The notes under the pieces: model-generated
What the model saw: the letters and a program-made list of their open reading frames with translations, nothing else
Database searches by the model: none
Told to the model about the DNA's origin: nothing
Shown here: positions 26,589 to 35,951 of the stretch, one piece after another
Position numbering within the stretch: the first letter of the stretch is position 1
Layout: every line of letters begins with the position of its first letter
Made by a program: the position numbers and the translations under genes
From: Dongia_B sp964406155
GTDB taxonomy: Bacteria > Pseudomonadota > Alphaproteobacteria > Dongiales > Dongiaceae
NCBI GenBank assembly: GCA_964406155.1
Contig: CAYOQR010000017.1
Location: forward strand, 1-64,000
DNA length: 64,000 nt
Direction of reading: 5' to 3'

Positions 26589-27527
26589 ATGAGCGAATCC
26601 GTTGTCACGGTCTTTGGCGGCTCCGGCTTCATTGGCCGGTATGTCGTGGAAAAGCTGGCGCAGAAACACTGGATCATCCGGGTCGCCGTGCGACGGCCGG
26701 AAGAGGCACTGTTTCTGAAAACCGTCGGCGAGTTGGGGCAGATCACGCCGATCGCCGCGAATATCCGCGACCAGGCATCGGTCGAGGCCGCGCTTTCCGG
26801 CGCCGATGCCGTCGTCAATCTGGTCGGCATTCTCTACGAATCGGGCAAGCAGCGCTTCGCCACCGTGCAGGCCGAGGGTGCCGCGCGCGTCGCGCGCGCC
26901 GCAGCGGCGGCCGGCCTGCGACAGATGGTCCAGGTCTCGGCGATCGGCGCCGACGGCGCCAGCCCCGCCGCCTATGCCCGCAGCAAGGCGGCGGGCGAGC
27001 AGGCGGTCAAGGCAGCCTTTCCCACCGCCACCATCCTGCGGCCCAGCATCGTCTTCGGCCCGGAGGATGATTTCTTCAACCGCTTCGCCGCCATGGCACG
27101 CATCAGCCCGGTCCTGCCGCTGATCGGCGGCGGACGGACCCGCTTTCAGCCGGTTTACGCAGTCGATGTGGCTGCCGCCGTGGCCGCCGCCCTGGAGCGG
27201 CCCGATGCGGCGGGGCAGACCTATGAACTGGGCGGGCCGCGGATCTACAGTTTCCGCGACCTGATGGAAATCATGCTGCGGGAGATCGGCCGCCATCGCT
27301 GGCTCCTCCCCCTGCCCTTCTCGCTCGCCAGCCTGCAGGCCCTCTTCCTGCAATGCCTGCCGACGCCACCGCTCACCCTGGATCAGGTGCGGATGCTGAA
27401 ACGCGACAATATCGTTGGCGCCGACGCGCGGGGTTTCTCGGATCTCGGCATCACGCCGACGGCGCTTGAACTGGTGCTGCCGACCTACCTTGCCATGTAC
27501 CGCCCGCCGGGACATCGTCCGTCCTGA
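26589..27527 (+). CDS. NDUFA9-like NAD(P)-binding protein (complex I-associated family)
   Basis: A 312-residue atypical short-chain dehydrogenase, related to the NDUFA9 accessory subunit of mitochondrial complex I. The Rossmann motif is VFGGSGFIGRYVVEKL near the N-terminus, followed by AVVNLVGILYE, VQVSAIGADGASPAAYARSKAAGE and ILRPSIVFGPEDDFFNRFA. In alphaproteobacteria it may take part in complex I assembly or quinone metabolism; unproven here. The start at 26589 has GGGAGG just upstream. It sits near uppP, a frequent neighbour in the class. Confidence 0.9.
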   Translation: MSESVVTVFGGSGFIGRYVVEKLAQKHWIIRVAVRRPEEALFLKTVGELGQITPIAANIRDQASVEAALSGADAVVNLVGILYESGKQRFATVQAEGAARVARAAAAAGLRQMVQVSAIGADGASPAAYARSKAAGEQAVKAAFPTATILRPSIVFGPEDDFFNRFAAMARISPVLPLIGGGRTRFQPVYAVDVAAAVAAALERPDAAGQTYELGGPRIYSFRDLMEIMLREIGRHRWLLPLPFSLASLQALFLQCLPTPPLTLDQVRMLKRDNIVGADARGFSDLGITPTALELVLPTYLAMYRPPGHRPS

Positions 27528-27656
27528 CAATGCGGCCGTTGACCGAGCGGACCGGATTTCTGTTCATTCCGGCCCTATCCAGGCCCCGGTCGAATGGGTC
27601 AGTCTGGACCGGTGCAATATCACGCCCCTCAGTCTCATCTTGGGAGCCATCAGATC

Positions 27657-28379
27657 ATGCGTTTCCTGGTCTTTCAGCACATCGCCTGCGAACATCCCGG
27701 CATCCTGCGCGACTTCCTCACGGCGGACGGCATCGCCTGGGATGCCGTCGAACTGGATGAAGGCGAACGGATTCCCGCCCTCGACGGCTATGACGCGCTC
27801 TGGGTCATGGGCGGACCGATGGATGTCTGGGAGGAAGACCAGCATCCCTGGCTGATCGACGAGAAGCGGGCGATCCATGAAGCCGTACAACAGCGCAACA
27901 TGCCCTATCTCGGCCTCTGCCTCGGCCATCAATTGCTGGCGGCCTCGCTCGGCGGGCGGGTCGGCAAGATGGCGAAGCCGGAGGTCGGTATCCTCGACGT
28001 CATGCTGACCGAGGCCGGCAAGGCTGATCCGATCTTCGCCGGCATGGCGACGACCCAGCAGGCGCTGCAATGGCATGGCGCGGAAGTCCAGGCGGCTCCG
28101 CCCGGCGCGGCGGTGCTGGCGCAATCGCCGCTCTGCCCGATCCAGTCCCTCCGGGTCGGCGAACGCGCCTATGGCCTGCAGTATCATTGCGAGCTGACCG
28201 GTGCGACGGTACAGGAATGGGGCGAGGTGCCGGCTTACGCCACGTCGCTGGACGCGACCCTGGGGCCGGGCTCCATGCCGCGTCTCGATGCGGCGGCGGC
28301 GGCGCGGATGCCGGCCTTCAACCGCGATGCCCGGCAGCTTTACGACAACTTCATGGGCATTTCGTTCGGCCGGCGCTGA
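27657..28379 (+). CDS. Type 1 glutamine amidotransferase (GMP synthase-like)
   Basis: A 240-residue class I amidotransferase domain protein. The nucleophile elbow PYLGLCLGHQLLA supplies the Cys (~residue 85), and LQYHCELT supplies the His and Glu of the triad. ALWVMGGPMDVWEED corresponds to the oxyanion region. No partner synthetase domain is attached; relatives are annotated as GMP synthase-like hydrolases or gamma-glutamyl-amide hydrolases. The ATG is preceded by GGGAG at 11 nt. The transcript ends at the hairpin at 28481. Confidence 0.88.
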   Translation: MRFLVFQHIACEHPGILRDFLTADGIAWDAVELDEGERIPALDGYDALWVMGGPMDVWEEDQHPWLIDEKRAIHEAVQQRNMPYLGLCLGHQLLAASLGGRVGKMAKPEVGILDVMLTEAGKADPIFAGMATTQQALQWHGAEVQAAPPGAAVLAQSPLCPIQSLRVGERAYGLQYHCELTGATVQEWGEVPAYATSLDATLGPGSMPRLDAAAAARMPAFNRDARQLYDNFMGISFGRR

Positions 28380-28417
28380 ACCGCGCCACCGATCTGATCG
28401 CAAGCCGATCGATCACA

Positions 28418-28480
28418 CGGCCGAACCGACTACGCGGCCGAACCGATCGCACAGACGAATTGATAACCGAATTGATAACC
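28418..28480. repeat. Two short tandem duplications
   Basis: CGGCCGAACCGA occurs at 28418-28429 and 28435-28446 (17-bp period). GAATTGATAACC is exactly duplicated at 28457-28468 and 28469-28480, just before the terminator. Confidence 0.85.
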
Positions 28481-28515
28481 CGGGCCCGGCATTCTCGCCG
28501 GGCCCGTTTGTTTTC
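28481..28515 (+). terminator. Rho-independent terminator of the amidotransferase gene
   Basis: Perfect 10-bp stem CGGGCCCGGC/GCCGGGCCCG (28481-28490 with 28497-28506), 6-nt loop, then TTTGTTTTC on the plus strand. Confidence 0.85.
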
Positions 28516-29329
28516 AGCAGAAGAAGCCCGGCAAGCGATAGATCGCGTAGAGCAGATAGAGGCCGAGCGCCACGCGGTAGATCACGAAAGGCGCCATGCT
28601 GGCGCGCCGCAGCCAGTACATCATGAAGGCGATGGCGAAGAAGCCGGCGACCGCCGCGCAGGCCATCATCAGCAAGGCCGCCTGCAATTGATCGGCGGTG
28701 CCGCTATGCAATAGCTGGGCGCCTTTGTAGAGCCCGGCGGCGGCGATGGTCGGGATCGACAGCAGGAAGGAGAAGCGGGCGGCTTCCAACCGCTCATAGC
28801 CGAGGAACCGCGCCATGGTCAGCGTGATGCCCGAGCGGCTGGTGCCGGGGACGAAGGCCAGGCACTGGAAAATGCCGATCAGCAGGGCATGGCCGATATT
28901 GAGATGATCCAGCCGCCGCAAGGTCAGTCCGACCCGGTCGGCGATATAAAGGATCACACCGAAGACGATCAGCGCCGACGCGATGATCAGCGGATCGCGT
29001 AACTGATCACCGGCGAAATGGTCGAGCAGGAAACCGATCACCATGGCCGGCAACGAGCCGATCAGCAGGTAGCCGACCAGACGCGCGCGCGGATCGCGCT
29101 TGCGCTGGGCGATCAGCCACACCCCCTGACCCAGCCCCAGGACATCGCGCCAGAAATAGACCAATACCGCCAGCAATGTGCCGACATGTGCAGCCACGTC
29201 CAGGGTCAGTCCCTGATCCGCCCAGCAGAACAATTTGGGGATCAGGATGAGATGGCCGGACGAGCTGACCGGCAGGAATTCAGTCACGCCCTGGACGATG
29301 GCGAGGACCAGGATGTCGATATTGGGCAC
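28514..29329 (-). CDS. uppP: Undecaprenyl-diphosphatase
   Basis: Integral membrane phosphatase that recycles undecaprenyl pyrophosphate, the lipid carrier for peptidoglycan. The 271-residue protein begins MPNIDILVLAIVQGVTEFLPVSSSGHLIL, with the (E/Q)xxxE and SSSGH signature; the second catalytic motif PGTSRSGIT is at ~residue 173. Around eight membrane helices. Convergent with the amidotransferase gene. BacA is the older name. Confidence 0.96.
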   Translation of the reverse strand: MPNIDILVLAIVQGVTEFLPVSSSGHLILIPKLFCWADQGLTLDVAAHVGTLLAVLVYFWRDVLGLGQGVWLIAQRKRDPRARLVGYLLIGSLPAMVIGFLLDHFAGDQLRDPLIIASALIVFGVILYIADRVGLTLRRLDHLNIGHALLIGIFQCLAFVPGTSRSGITLTMARFLGYERLEAARFSFLLSIPTIAAAGLYKGAQLLHSGTADQLQAALLMMACAAVAGFFAIAFMMYWLRRASMAPFVIYRVALGLYLLYAIYRLPGFFC

Positions 29330-29725
29330 GCTGTCACCGCTCGGGATGCGAGTTGAAGCAATCCGGTTATTTGAGCCCCCGTAAGGCGGCGGAAGCTATA
29401 GCACGCGCCAACGAGTCTCGCCTATCAAGCTAATAGGACCGATATGGTACTAAATTCAAACCAGATTCGACCTGTTAGAGACCGACATCGACCGAGCAAG
29501 AATTATTTACGATATTTAAGTCAGTATTACTGTCTTATATGTCAGATTACACTGGAATGGTCGTATAATCTGACCTACCCTGCAGGGGATAGCGACGATG
29601 GTCGCCCAGCCAGCATGCCGATACCGGAACCGTACGGGCCGGCATGCGAGGGTCTGCGATGAACCCGGCCGAGCAATCGGCCTCCCAGAATCTGCTCACA
29701 GGGAAGGCCCCTCAGGGGAGACAGC
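29330..29725. other. Divergent region between uppP and gltD
   Basis: About 395 nt, with an AT-rich core (29430-29580) that stands out from the GC-rich surroundings. It contains a perfect TATAAT (29564-29569) embedded in a 9-bp inverted repeat, and a small palindrome CAGTA-T-TACTG (29522-29532). I see no sigma-54 -24/-12 motif. The last 150 nt before gltD hold no recognised element. Confidence 0.6.
29541..29574 (+). promoter_or_regulatory. gltD promoter with operator-like dyad
   Basis: GTCAGATTA (29541-29549) and TAATCTGAC (29566-29574) form a perfect 9-bp dyad with a 16-nt spacer. TATAAT at 29564-29569 overlaps the right arm. A -35 box at the right spacing would be GTCAGA (poor), in the left arm. 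This suggests a regulator binding across the promoter of the glutamate synthase operon. Confidence 0.5.
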
Positions 29726-31183
29726 ATGGCCGAGAAGCTGTTGAAATTCGTCTCGCTGGCACAATCGACGCCGGATAAGCGCAAGGCCGGCGAACGGCGG
29801 CGGGATTTCGGCGAGATCTACCGCGATTTCGCCCCCGCCCAGGCGGCGGCCCAGGCCAGCCGCTGCTCGCAATGCGGCGTGCCTTTCTGTCAGGTACATT
29901 GCCCGCTCTCCAACAATATCCCCGACTGGCTGAAACTGGCGGCCGAAGGCCGGCTGGAAGAGGCCTATGAGATCTCCAGCGCCACCAACACCTTTCCGGA
30001 AATCTGCGGCCGCATCTGCCCACAGGACCGGCTCTGCGAGGGCAATTGCGTTATCGAGCAGGCCGGCCATGGCGCGGTGACGATCGGCGCCGTCGAACGC
30101 CATATCACCGATACCGCCTGGGTCGAAGGCTGGGTGAAGCCGATCCGGCCGAGCCTGCAGCGGCCGCAATCGGTCGGCATCATCGGCAGCGGCCCGGCCG
30201 GCCTCGCCGCCGCCGAGCAACTGCGTCGCCAGGGCTACCAGATCACCGTCTACGACCGCTCGGACCGTTTCGGCGGCCTGCTGATCTATGGCATCCCCAA
30301 TTTCAAGCTGGACAAGATCATCGTCGAACGGCGCATCCAGCATCTGCGCGATGGCGGCATCGTCTTTCAGGGCAATGCCGAGATCGGCCGCGACCTGTCG
30401 CTCGACGATCTGCGCAAGCGCCATGACGCCGTGCTGATCGCGACCGGCGTCTACAAGGCGCGCGATCTGGCGGCGCCCGGCTCGGGCCTCGCGCAGATCG
30501 TCCCTGCCCTCGCCTTCCTGACCGCCAGCAACCGTCTCGGCCTCGGCGACCAGGTGCCGGAAATCGCCGATGGCAGCCTGAATGCCGCCGGCAAGGATGT
30601 CGTCGTGATCGGCGGCGGCGACACGGCGATGGATTGTGTCCGCACCGCCGTACGCCAGGGCGCCCGCTCGGTGAAGTGCCTCTATCGCCGCGACCGCCAG
30701 AACATGCCGGGCTCGCAGCGCGAAGTCGCCCATGCCGAGGAGGAAGGCGTCGAGTTCATCTGGCAGGCCGCCCCCGAGGCGTTCCTCGATGACGGCAAGG
30801 GCAATGTGAAGGCAGTGCGGGCCCATCGCATCCATCTCGGCCTGCCCGATGCCACCGGCCGGCAGACGCCCCGGGTGATCGAGAATTCGCATTTCAACAT
30901 CGAGGCCGATCTGGTGATCAAGGCCCTGGGCTTCGATCCGGAAGACCTGCCGCAGATGTTCGGCACGCCGCAGCTCTCGGTCAGCAAATGGGGTACGTTG
31001 CGGATCGATCACAAGACCATGATGACCAGCATTCCCGGTGTCTTCGCCGCCGGCGATATCGTGCGCGGTGCGGCATTGGTGGTCTGGGCGATCCGCGACG
31101 GCCGCGATGCCGCCACGGCGATCGAGCGCCACCTCTCGGCGCAGCCCCTTGACGTCAAGCGCGCCGTCAAGGCCGCGGAATAA
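29726..31183 (+). CDS. gltD: Glutamate synthase (NADPH) small subunit
   Basis: Transfers electrons from NADPH through FAD and iron-sulfur clusters to GltB. The N-terminus has the cysteine pattern CSQCGVPFCQVHCPL and CGRICPQDRLCEGNC for [4Fe-4S] clusters. The FAD motif GIIGSGPAGLAAAEQL is at ~150 and the NADPH motif VVIGGGDTAMDCVRTA at ~290. GVFAAGDIVRGAALVVWAI ends the FAD domain. Length 485 is typical. It precedes gltB by 56 nt; the order gltD-gltB is reversed relative to E. coli. Confidence 0.97.
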   Translation: MAEKLLKFVSLAQSTPDKRKAGERRRDFGEIYRDFAPAQAAAQASRCSQCGVPFCQVHCPLSNNIPDWLKLAAEGRLEEAYEISSATNTFPEICGRICPQDRLCEGNCVIEQAGHGAVTIGAVERHITDTAWVEGWVKPIRPSLQRPQSVGIIGSGPAGLAAAEQLRRQGYQITVYDRSDRFGGLLIYGIPNFKLDKIIVERRIQHLRDGGIVFQGNAEIGRDLSLDDLRKRHDAVLIATGVYKARDLAAPGSGLAQIVPALAFLTASNRLGLGDQVPEIADGSLNAAGKDVVVIGGGDTAMDCVRTAVRQGARSVKCLYRRDRQNMPGSQREVAHAEEEGVEFIWQAAPEAFLDDGKGNVKAVRAHRIHLGLPDATGRQTPRVIENSHFNIEADLVIKALGFDPEDLPQMFGTPQLSVSKWGTLRIDHKTMMTSIPGVFAAGDIVRGAALVVWAIRDGRDAATAIERHLSAQPLDVKRAVKAAE

Positions 31184-31239
31184 GCATTTCAGCAGATCGG
31201 GCGGCAGGACGGCCGCCGATGCGACAAGGAATAACGAAT

Positions 31240-34200
31240 ATGGCCGAGCATTCCCTTCCTCCCTCTTCTCTCCCGCCGTCCTCCTTGCCGTGGCGCCGCG
31301 AGATGGATCACCTGAAGGCCAACGGCCTCTATGATCCGGCCGATGAGCATGATGCCTGCGGCGTCGGCATGATCGTCGCGATCGATGGCAAGCCGCGCCG
31401 CGACGTGGTGCTGAAGGGGATCGAGGCGCTGAAATCGGTCTGGCATCGCGGCGCCGTCGATGCCGATGGCAAGACCGGCGACGGCGCCGGCATCCATGTG
31501 CAGATCCCCCACGCCTTCTTCGAGGATTTCATCCGCAAGGGCGGGCAGGAGATCAACAATCAGAAATTCGCCGTCGGTCAGGTCTTCCTGCCGCGCACCG
31601 ATCTCGGCAAGCAGGAGCGCTGCCGCGTCATCGTCGAGCGCGAGATCCTGAATTACGGCTACACCATTTATGGCTGGCGCCAAGTGCCGGTGAATATCGG
31701 CATCATCGGCGAGAAGGCCAATGCCTCGCGGCCCGAGATCGAGCAGATCATGATCTGCAACAATCGCGGCGTCTCGGAGGAGCAGTTCGAAACCGATCTC
31801 TATGTCATCCGCCGCCATATCGAGAAGGCGGCGGCGGGTGAAGGTATCGGCGAACTTTATATCTGCTCCCTTTCCTGCCGCTCGGTGATCTACAAGGGCA
31901 TGTTCCTGGCCGAGCAGCTCACCGCCTTCTATCCCGATCTGGTGGACGAACGCTTCATCTCGAACTTCGCCATCTATCACCAGCGTTATTCCACCAATAC
32001 CTTCCCGACCTGGAGTCTCGCCCAGCCTTTCCGCGTCATCGCCCACAATGGCGAGATCAACACGCTGAAGGCCAATATCAACTGGATGACGGCCCATGAG
32101 ACGCGGATGGAATCCGGCGTCTATGGCGAACACATGGCGGAACTGAAGCCGGTCATCCAGTCCGGCGGTTCGGATTCCGCCGTATTGGACAATGTCTTCG
32201 AGATCATGGTGACCGAGGATCGGCCCCTGCCGATGGTGCGCTGCCTGCTGGTGCCCGATGTCTGGGCCGACCGGCACACCATGCCCCAGGCCCATCGCGA
32301 CCTCTTCAGTTATTGCAACTCGGTGATGGAGCCCTGGGACGGACCGGCGGCGATCTGCGGCTTCGCCGCCAACTGGGTGGTCGCCTTCACCGACCGCAAC
32401 GGCCTGCGGCCGATGCGCTATGCCATCACCGATGATGGGCTCCTGGTCGCCGGATCGGAAACCGGCATGGTCCGGCTGATGGAGGAACGCATCCTCTCCA
32501 AGGCGCGGCTCGGCCCGGGCCAGATGATCGCCGTCGATCTCGCCAAGGGGAAGCTCTATTCCAACCGGGAGATCATGGACGAGCTCGCGGCCAGCGCCGA
32601 TTTCAGCGCCTGGGTCAAGAATATCACCGTGATCGATGATCTGGTGCGCCAGACGCGCGGCGAGCCGGCGATCTACGAGCGCGACCTCTTGCGCCGCCGC
32701 CAGCTCGGCGCCGGCCTGTCGCTGGAAGACCTGGAGCTCATTCTCCAGCCGATGGTGGAAGAGGCAAAGGAAGCCGTCGTCTCGATGGGCGACGACACGC
32801 CGCTCGCCATTCTCAGCGACCAGTATCGCGGCCTGCATCACTTCTTCCGGCAGAATTTCAGCCAGGTCACCAATCCGCCGATCGACAGTTTGCGCGAGGC
32901 GCGGGTGATGAGCCTGAAGACCCGGCTCGGCAATCTCGGCAACGTGCTGGACGAGGATGAGAGCCAGTGCCGCCTGCTGCAGTTGGAAAGCCCCGTCCTG
33001 CTGACCGCCGAGTTCCAGGCGATGCGCGTCTATATGGGCGAAAGTGCTGCCGAGATCGACTGCACCTTCGACCCCAAGGGCGGCGATCTCGCCTTGCGCG
33101 ACGCGCTGCAATCGATCCGTCGCCAGGCTGAGGATGCGGTGCGTGGCGGCGCCACCCATGTCACCCTGTCGGATGAGCAAGTCGGTCCGGACCGTGCCGC
33201 CATCCCGATGATCCTGGCGACCGGCGCCGTCCATGTGCATCTGCTGCGCCAGCAGCTCCGTACCTTCACCTCGCTCAATGTGCGCTCCGGCGAATGCCTG
33301 GACGTGCATCATTTCTGCGTGCTGATCGGCGTCGGCGCCACCACGGTCAACGCCTATGTGGCCGAAGCCAGCATCGCCGACCGCCAGGCGCGCGGCCTGT
33401 TCGGCAATCTCTCGCTCGATGAATGCCTGGAGCGCTATCGCAAGGCGATCGACCAGGGCATCCTGAAGGTGATGTCGAAGATGGGCATCGCCGTCATCTC
33501 CTCCTATCGCGGCGGCGCCAATTTCGAGGCCCTGGGCCTGTCGCGGACACTGGTCGCCGAATACTTCCCCAACATGCCCTCGCGCATTTCCGGCATCGGC
33601 ATGACCGGCATCCAGCGCCGCGTCCTGGAACTGCATGCCCGCGCCTGGAATCCCGATGTGGTGACCCTGCCGGTCGGCGGCTTCTATCGCTACCGCAAGA
33701 GCGGCGAGACCCATGCCTGGGGGCCTGATCTCATCCACACCTTGCAGAGCGCCGTGGCGGCCGAGGCCTATTCGACCTTCAAGCGCTACAGCGAGGCGGT
33801 GCAGAAGCTGCCGCCCGTGGCGATCCGCGACCTGCTGGATTTCGTCCCCACCGGGCACAGCATCTCGGTGGACGAGGTCGAGAGCATCACCGAGATCCGC
33901 AAGCGTTTCGTGACGCCCGGCATGTCGCTGGGCGCACTCAGCGCCGAGGCCCATGGCACGCTCAACATCGCCATGAACCGCATCGGCGCCAAATCCGACA
34001 GCGGCGAAGGCGGTGAAGATCCGGCACGTTTCCGGCCGCAGCCCAATGGCGACAACGCCAATTCGGCGATCAAGCAGATCGCTTCCGGCCGCTTCGGCGT
34101 CACCGCGGAATATCTCAGCAATTGCCGCGAGATCGAGATCAAGGTCGCCCAGGGCGCCAAGCCCGGCGAAGGCGGCCAGTTGCCGGCCTTCAAGGTGACG

Positions 34201-35790
34201 GTGGAGATCGCCCGCTTGCGGCATGCGACGCCCGGCGTCTCGCTGATCTCGCCCCCGCCCCATCACGACATCTACTCGATCGAGGATCTGGCGCAGCTCA
34301 TCTATGACCTGAAGCAGATCAATCCGACGGCGCGGGTCTGCGTCAAGCTGGTGGCGCGCAGCGGCATCGGCACCATCGCCGCCGGCGTCGCCAAGGCCAA
34401 GGCGGATGTGATCCTGATTTCCGGCCATGTCGGTGGCACCGGCGCCTCGCCCCATACCAGCGTCAAATATGCCGGCGTGCCCTGGGAAATGGGCCTCGCC
34501 GAGGCGCATCAGGTGCTGACCCTGAACCGCCTGCGCCACCGGGTGCGGCTGCGCACCGATGGCGGCATCAAGAACGGCCGCGACGTGGTGATCGCCGCCA
34601 TTCTCGGCGCCGAGGAATTCGGCATCGGCACGGCGTCCTTGGTCGCCATGGGCTGCATCATGGTGCGGCAGTGCCATTCCAACACCTGCCCGGTCGGTGT
34701 CTGCACCCAGGACGAGAAACTGCGGGCGAAGTTCACCGGCACCGCTGAGAAGGTCGTCAACCTCTTCAGCTTCATCGCCGAGGAAGTGCGCGAGATCCTG
34801 GCCTCGCTGGGCCTCAAGTCGCTGAACGAGGTGATCGGCCGTACCGAGCTCCTGGAGCAGGTCAGCCGTGGCGCGGCGGATCTCGACGATCTCGATCTCA
34901 ACCCGCTGCTGGCCCAGGCCGATCCCGGCGACCAGGCGCGCTATTGCACGCTGGAAGGCCGCAACGAAGTGCCGGATACGCTGGACGCCCAGATGATCAA
35001 GGATGCCGGCCCGCTGTTCGATGCCGGCGAGAAGATGCAGCTTCAATACAACATCCGGAACACCTTCCGGGCGATCGGCACAAGGCTGTCGGCCGAGGTC
35101 ACCCGGCGTTTCGGCATGACGGGGCTGAAGCCCAATCACCTGACGGTGCGGTTGCGCGGCTCGGCCGGCCAGTCGCTGGGCGCCTGGGCGGTCCAGGGGC
35201 TGAAGCTGGAAGTCTTCGGCGATGCCAACGACTATGTCGGCAAGGGCCTGTCGGGTGGCACCATCGTTGTCCGGCAAATGCCCTCCAGCAAACTCAGCAG
35301 CAACGAGAACACCATCATCGGCAACACGGTGCTCTATGGCGCCATCGCCGGAAAGCTGTTCGCTGCCGGCCAGGCGGGCGAGCGCTTCGCCGTGCGCAAC
35401 TCCGGCGCCACCACGGTGGTCGAGGGTTGCGGCTCCAATGGCTGCGAATACATGACCGGCGGCGTTGCGGTGATCCTGGGCGCCGTTGGCGACAACTTCG
35501 CCGCCGGCATGTCGGGCGGCATGGCCTTCATCTATGACGAAAGCGGCAGCCTCCCCGACCGCGCCAATCCCGACAGCGTGGTCTGGCAGCGATTGGATTC
35601 CGAGTATTGGGAATCCCGCTTGCGCCTGCTGGTGGAGGAACATGCCACGGAAACGCAATCGCGCTTCGCCGGCCGCCTGCTCAATGACTGGCAGCTCGAA
35701 CGCGGCAAGTTCTGGCAGGTGGTGCCGAAGGAAATGCTGAACCGGTTGGAACAGCCGCTCAGCGACCGGCCGGCAGCGTCACGGGCCTGA
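31240..35790 (+). CDS. gltB: Glutamate synthase (NADPH) large subunit
   Basis: Makes two glutamates from glutamine and 2-oxoglutarate. At 1516 residues it contains: a short propeptide ending before the N-terminal nucleophile Cys of the class II amidotransferase domain (DEHDA|CGVGMIVA, ~residue 41), the central domain, the FMN-binding synthase domain (GGTGASPHTSVKYAGVPWE, RTDGGIKNGRDV), the [3Fe-4S] cysteines C-x5-C-x4-C (GCIMVRQCHSNTCPVG, ~1138-1149) and the C-terminal beta-helix (GGTIVVRQMP, EGCGSNGCEYMTGG). Start at 31240 has AAGGA 10 nt upstream; another ATG at 31219 is less well supported. Confidence 0.98.
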   Translation: MAEHSLPPSSLPPSSLPWRREMDHLKANGLYDPADEHDACGVGMIVAIDGKPRRDVVLKGIEALKSVWHRGAVDADGKTGDGAGIHVQIPHAFFEDFIRKGGQEINNQKFAVGQVFLPRTDLGKQERCRVIVEREILNYGYTIYGWRQVPVNIGIIGEKANASRPEIEQIMICNNRGVSEEQFETDLYVIRRHIEKAAAGEGIGELYICSLSCRSVIYKGMFLAEQLTAFYPDLVDERFISNFAIYHQRYSTNTFPTWSLAQPFRVIAHNGEINTLKANINWMTAHETRMESGVYGEHMAELKPVIQSGGSDSAVLDNVFEIMVTEDRPLPMVRCLLVPDVWADRHTMPQAHRDLFSYCNSVMEPWDGPAAICGFAANWVVAFTDRNGLRPMRYAITDDGLLVAGSETGMVRLMEERILSKARLGPGQMIAVDLAKGKLYSNREIMDELAASADFSAWVKNITVIDDLVRQTRGEPAIYERDLLRRRQLGAGLSLEDLELILQPMVEEAKEAVVSMGDDTPLAILSDQYRGLHHFFRQNFSQVTNPPIDSLREARVMSLKTRLGNLGNVLDEDESQCRLLQLESPVLLTAEFQAMRVYMGESAAEIDCTFDPKGGDLALRDALQSIRRQAEDAVRGGATHVTLSDEQVGPDRAAIPMILATGAVHVHLLRQQLRTFTSLNVRSGECLDVHHFCVLIGVGATTVNAYVAEASIADRQARGLFGNLSLDECLERYRKAIDQGILKVMSKMGIAVISSYRGGANFEALGLSRTLVAEYFPNMPSRISGIGMTGIQRRVLELHARAWNPDVVTLPVGGFYRYRKSGETHAWGPDLIHTLQSAVAAEAYSTFKRYSEAVQKLPPVAIRDLLDFVPTGHSISVDEVESITEIRKRFVTPGMSLGALSAEAHGTLNIAMNRIGAKSDSGEGGEDPARFRPQPNGDNANSAIKQIASGRFGVTAEYLSNCREIEIKVAQGAKPGEGGQLPAFKVTVEIARLRHATPGVSLISPPPHHDIYSIEDLAQLIYDLKQINPTARVCVKLVARSGIGTIAAGVAKAKADVILISGHVGGTGASPHTSVKYAGVPWEMGLAEAHQVLTLNRLRHRVRLRTDGGIKNGRDVVIAAILGAEEFGIGTASLVAMGCIMVRQCHSNTCPVGVCTQDEKLRAKFTGTAEKVVNLFSFIAEEVREILASLGLKSLNEVIGRTELLEQVSRGAADLDDLDLNPLLAQADPGDQARYCTLEGRNEVPDTLDAQMIKDAGPLFDAGEKMQLQYNIRNTFRAIGTRLSAEVTRRFGMTGLKPNHLTVRLRGSAGQSLGAWAVQGLKLEVFGDANDYVGKGLSGGTIVVRQMPSSKLSSNENTIIGNTVLYGAIAGKLFAAGQAGERFAVRNSGATTVVEGCGSNGCEYMTGGVAVILGAVGDNFAAGMSGGMAFIYDESGSLPDRANPDSVVWQRLDSEYWESRLRLLVEEHATETQSRFAGRLLNDWQLERGKFWQVVPKEMLNRLEQPLSDRPAASRA

Positions 35791-35951
35791 GCCGGCGGCG
35801 GGAATTGAGGCAGCAGGAAACGGCGCGGCAACGAATAATCGCTGCCGCCACACACCGGGCTATGTCGGGATGAATGGCTTAGGCGAAAGCTTCTGGCTGG
35901 CACCCGCGCCGGGGGATTGTTATTCTCCGGCGCGAATCACCGGACAGATCG

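Noticed and set aside
31189..35658. A 1489-codon open frame antisense to gltB, and similar long antisense frames over ffh, rpsA, the hybrid kinase, lepA and both kup genes
   Set aside because: The opposite strands encode complete, well-known proteins; long antisense frames are expected from the codon bias of GC-rich genes and show low-complexity, unrecognisable protein.
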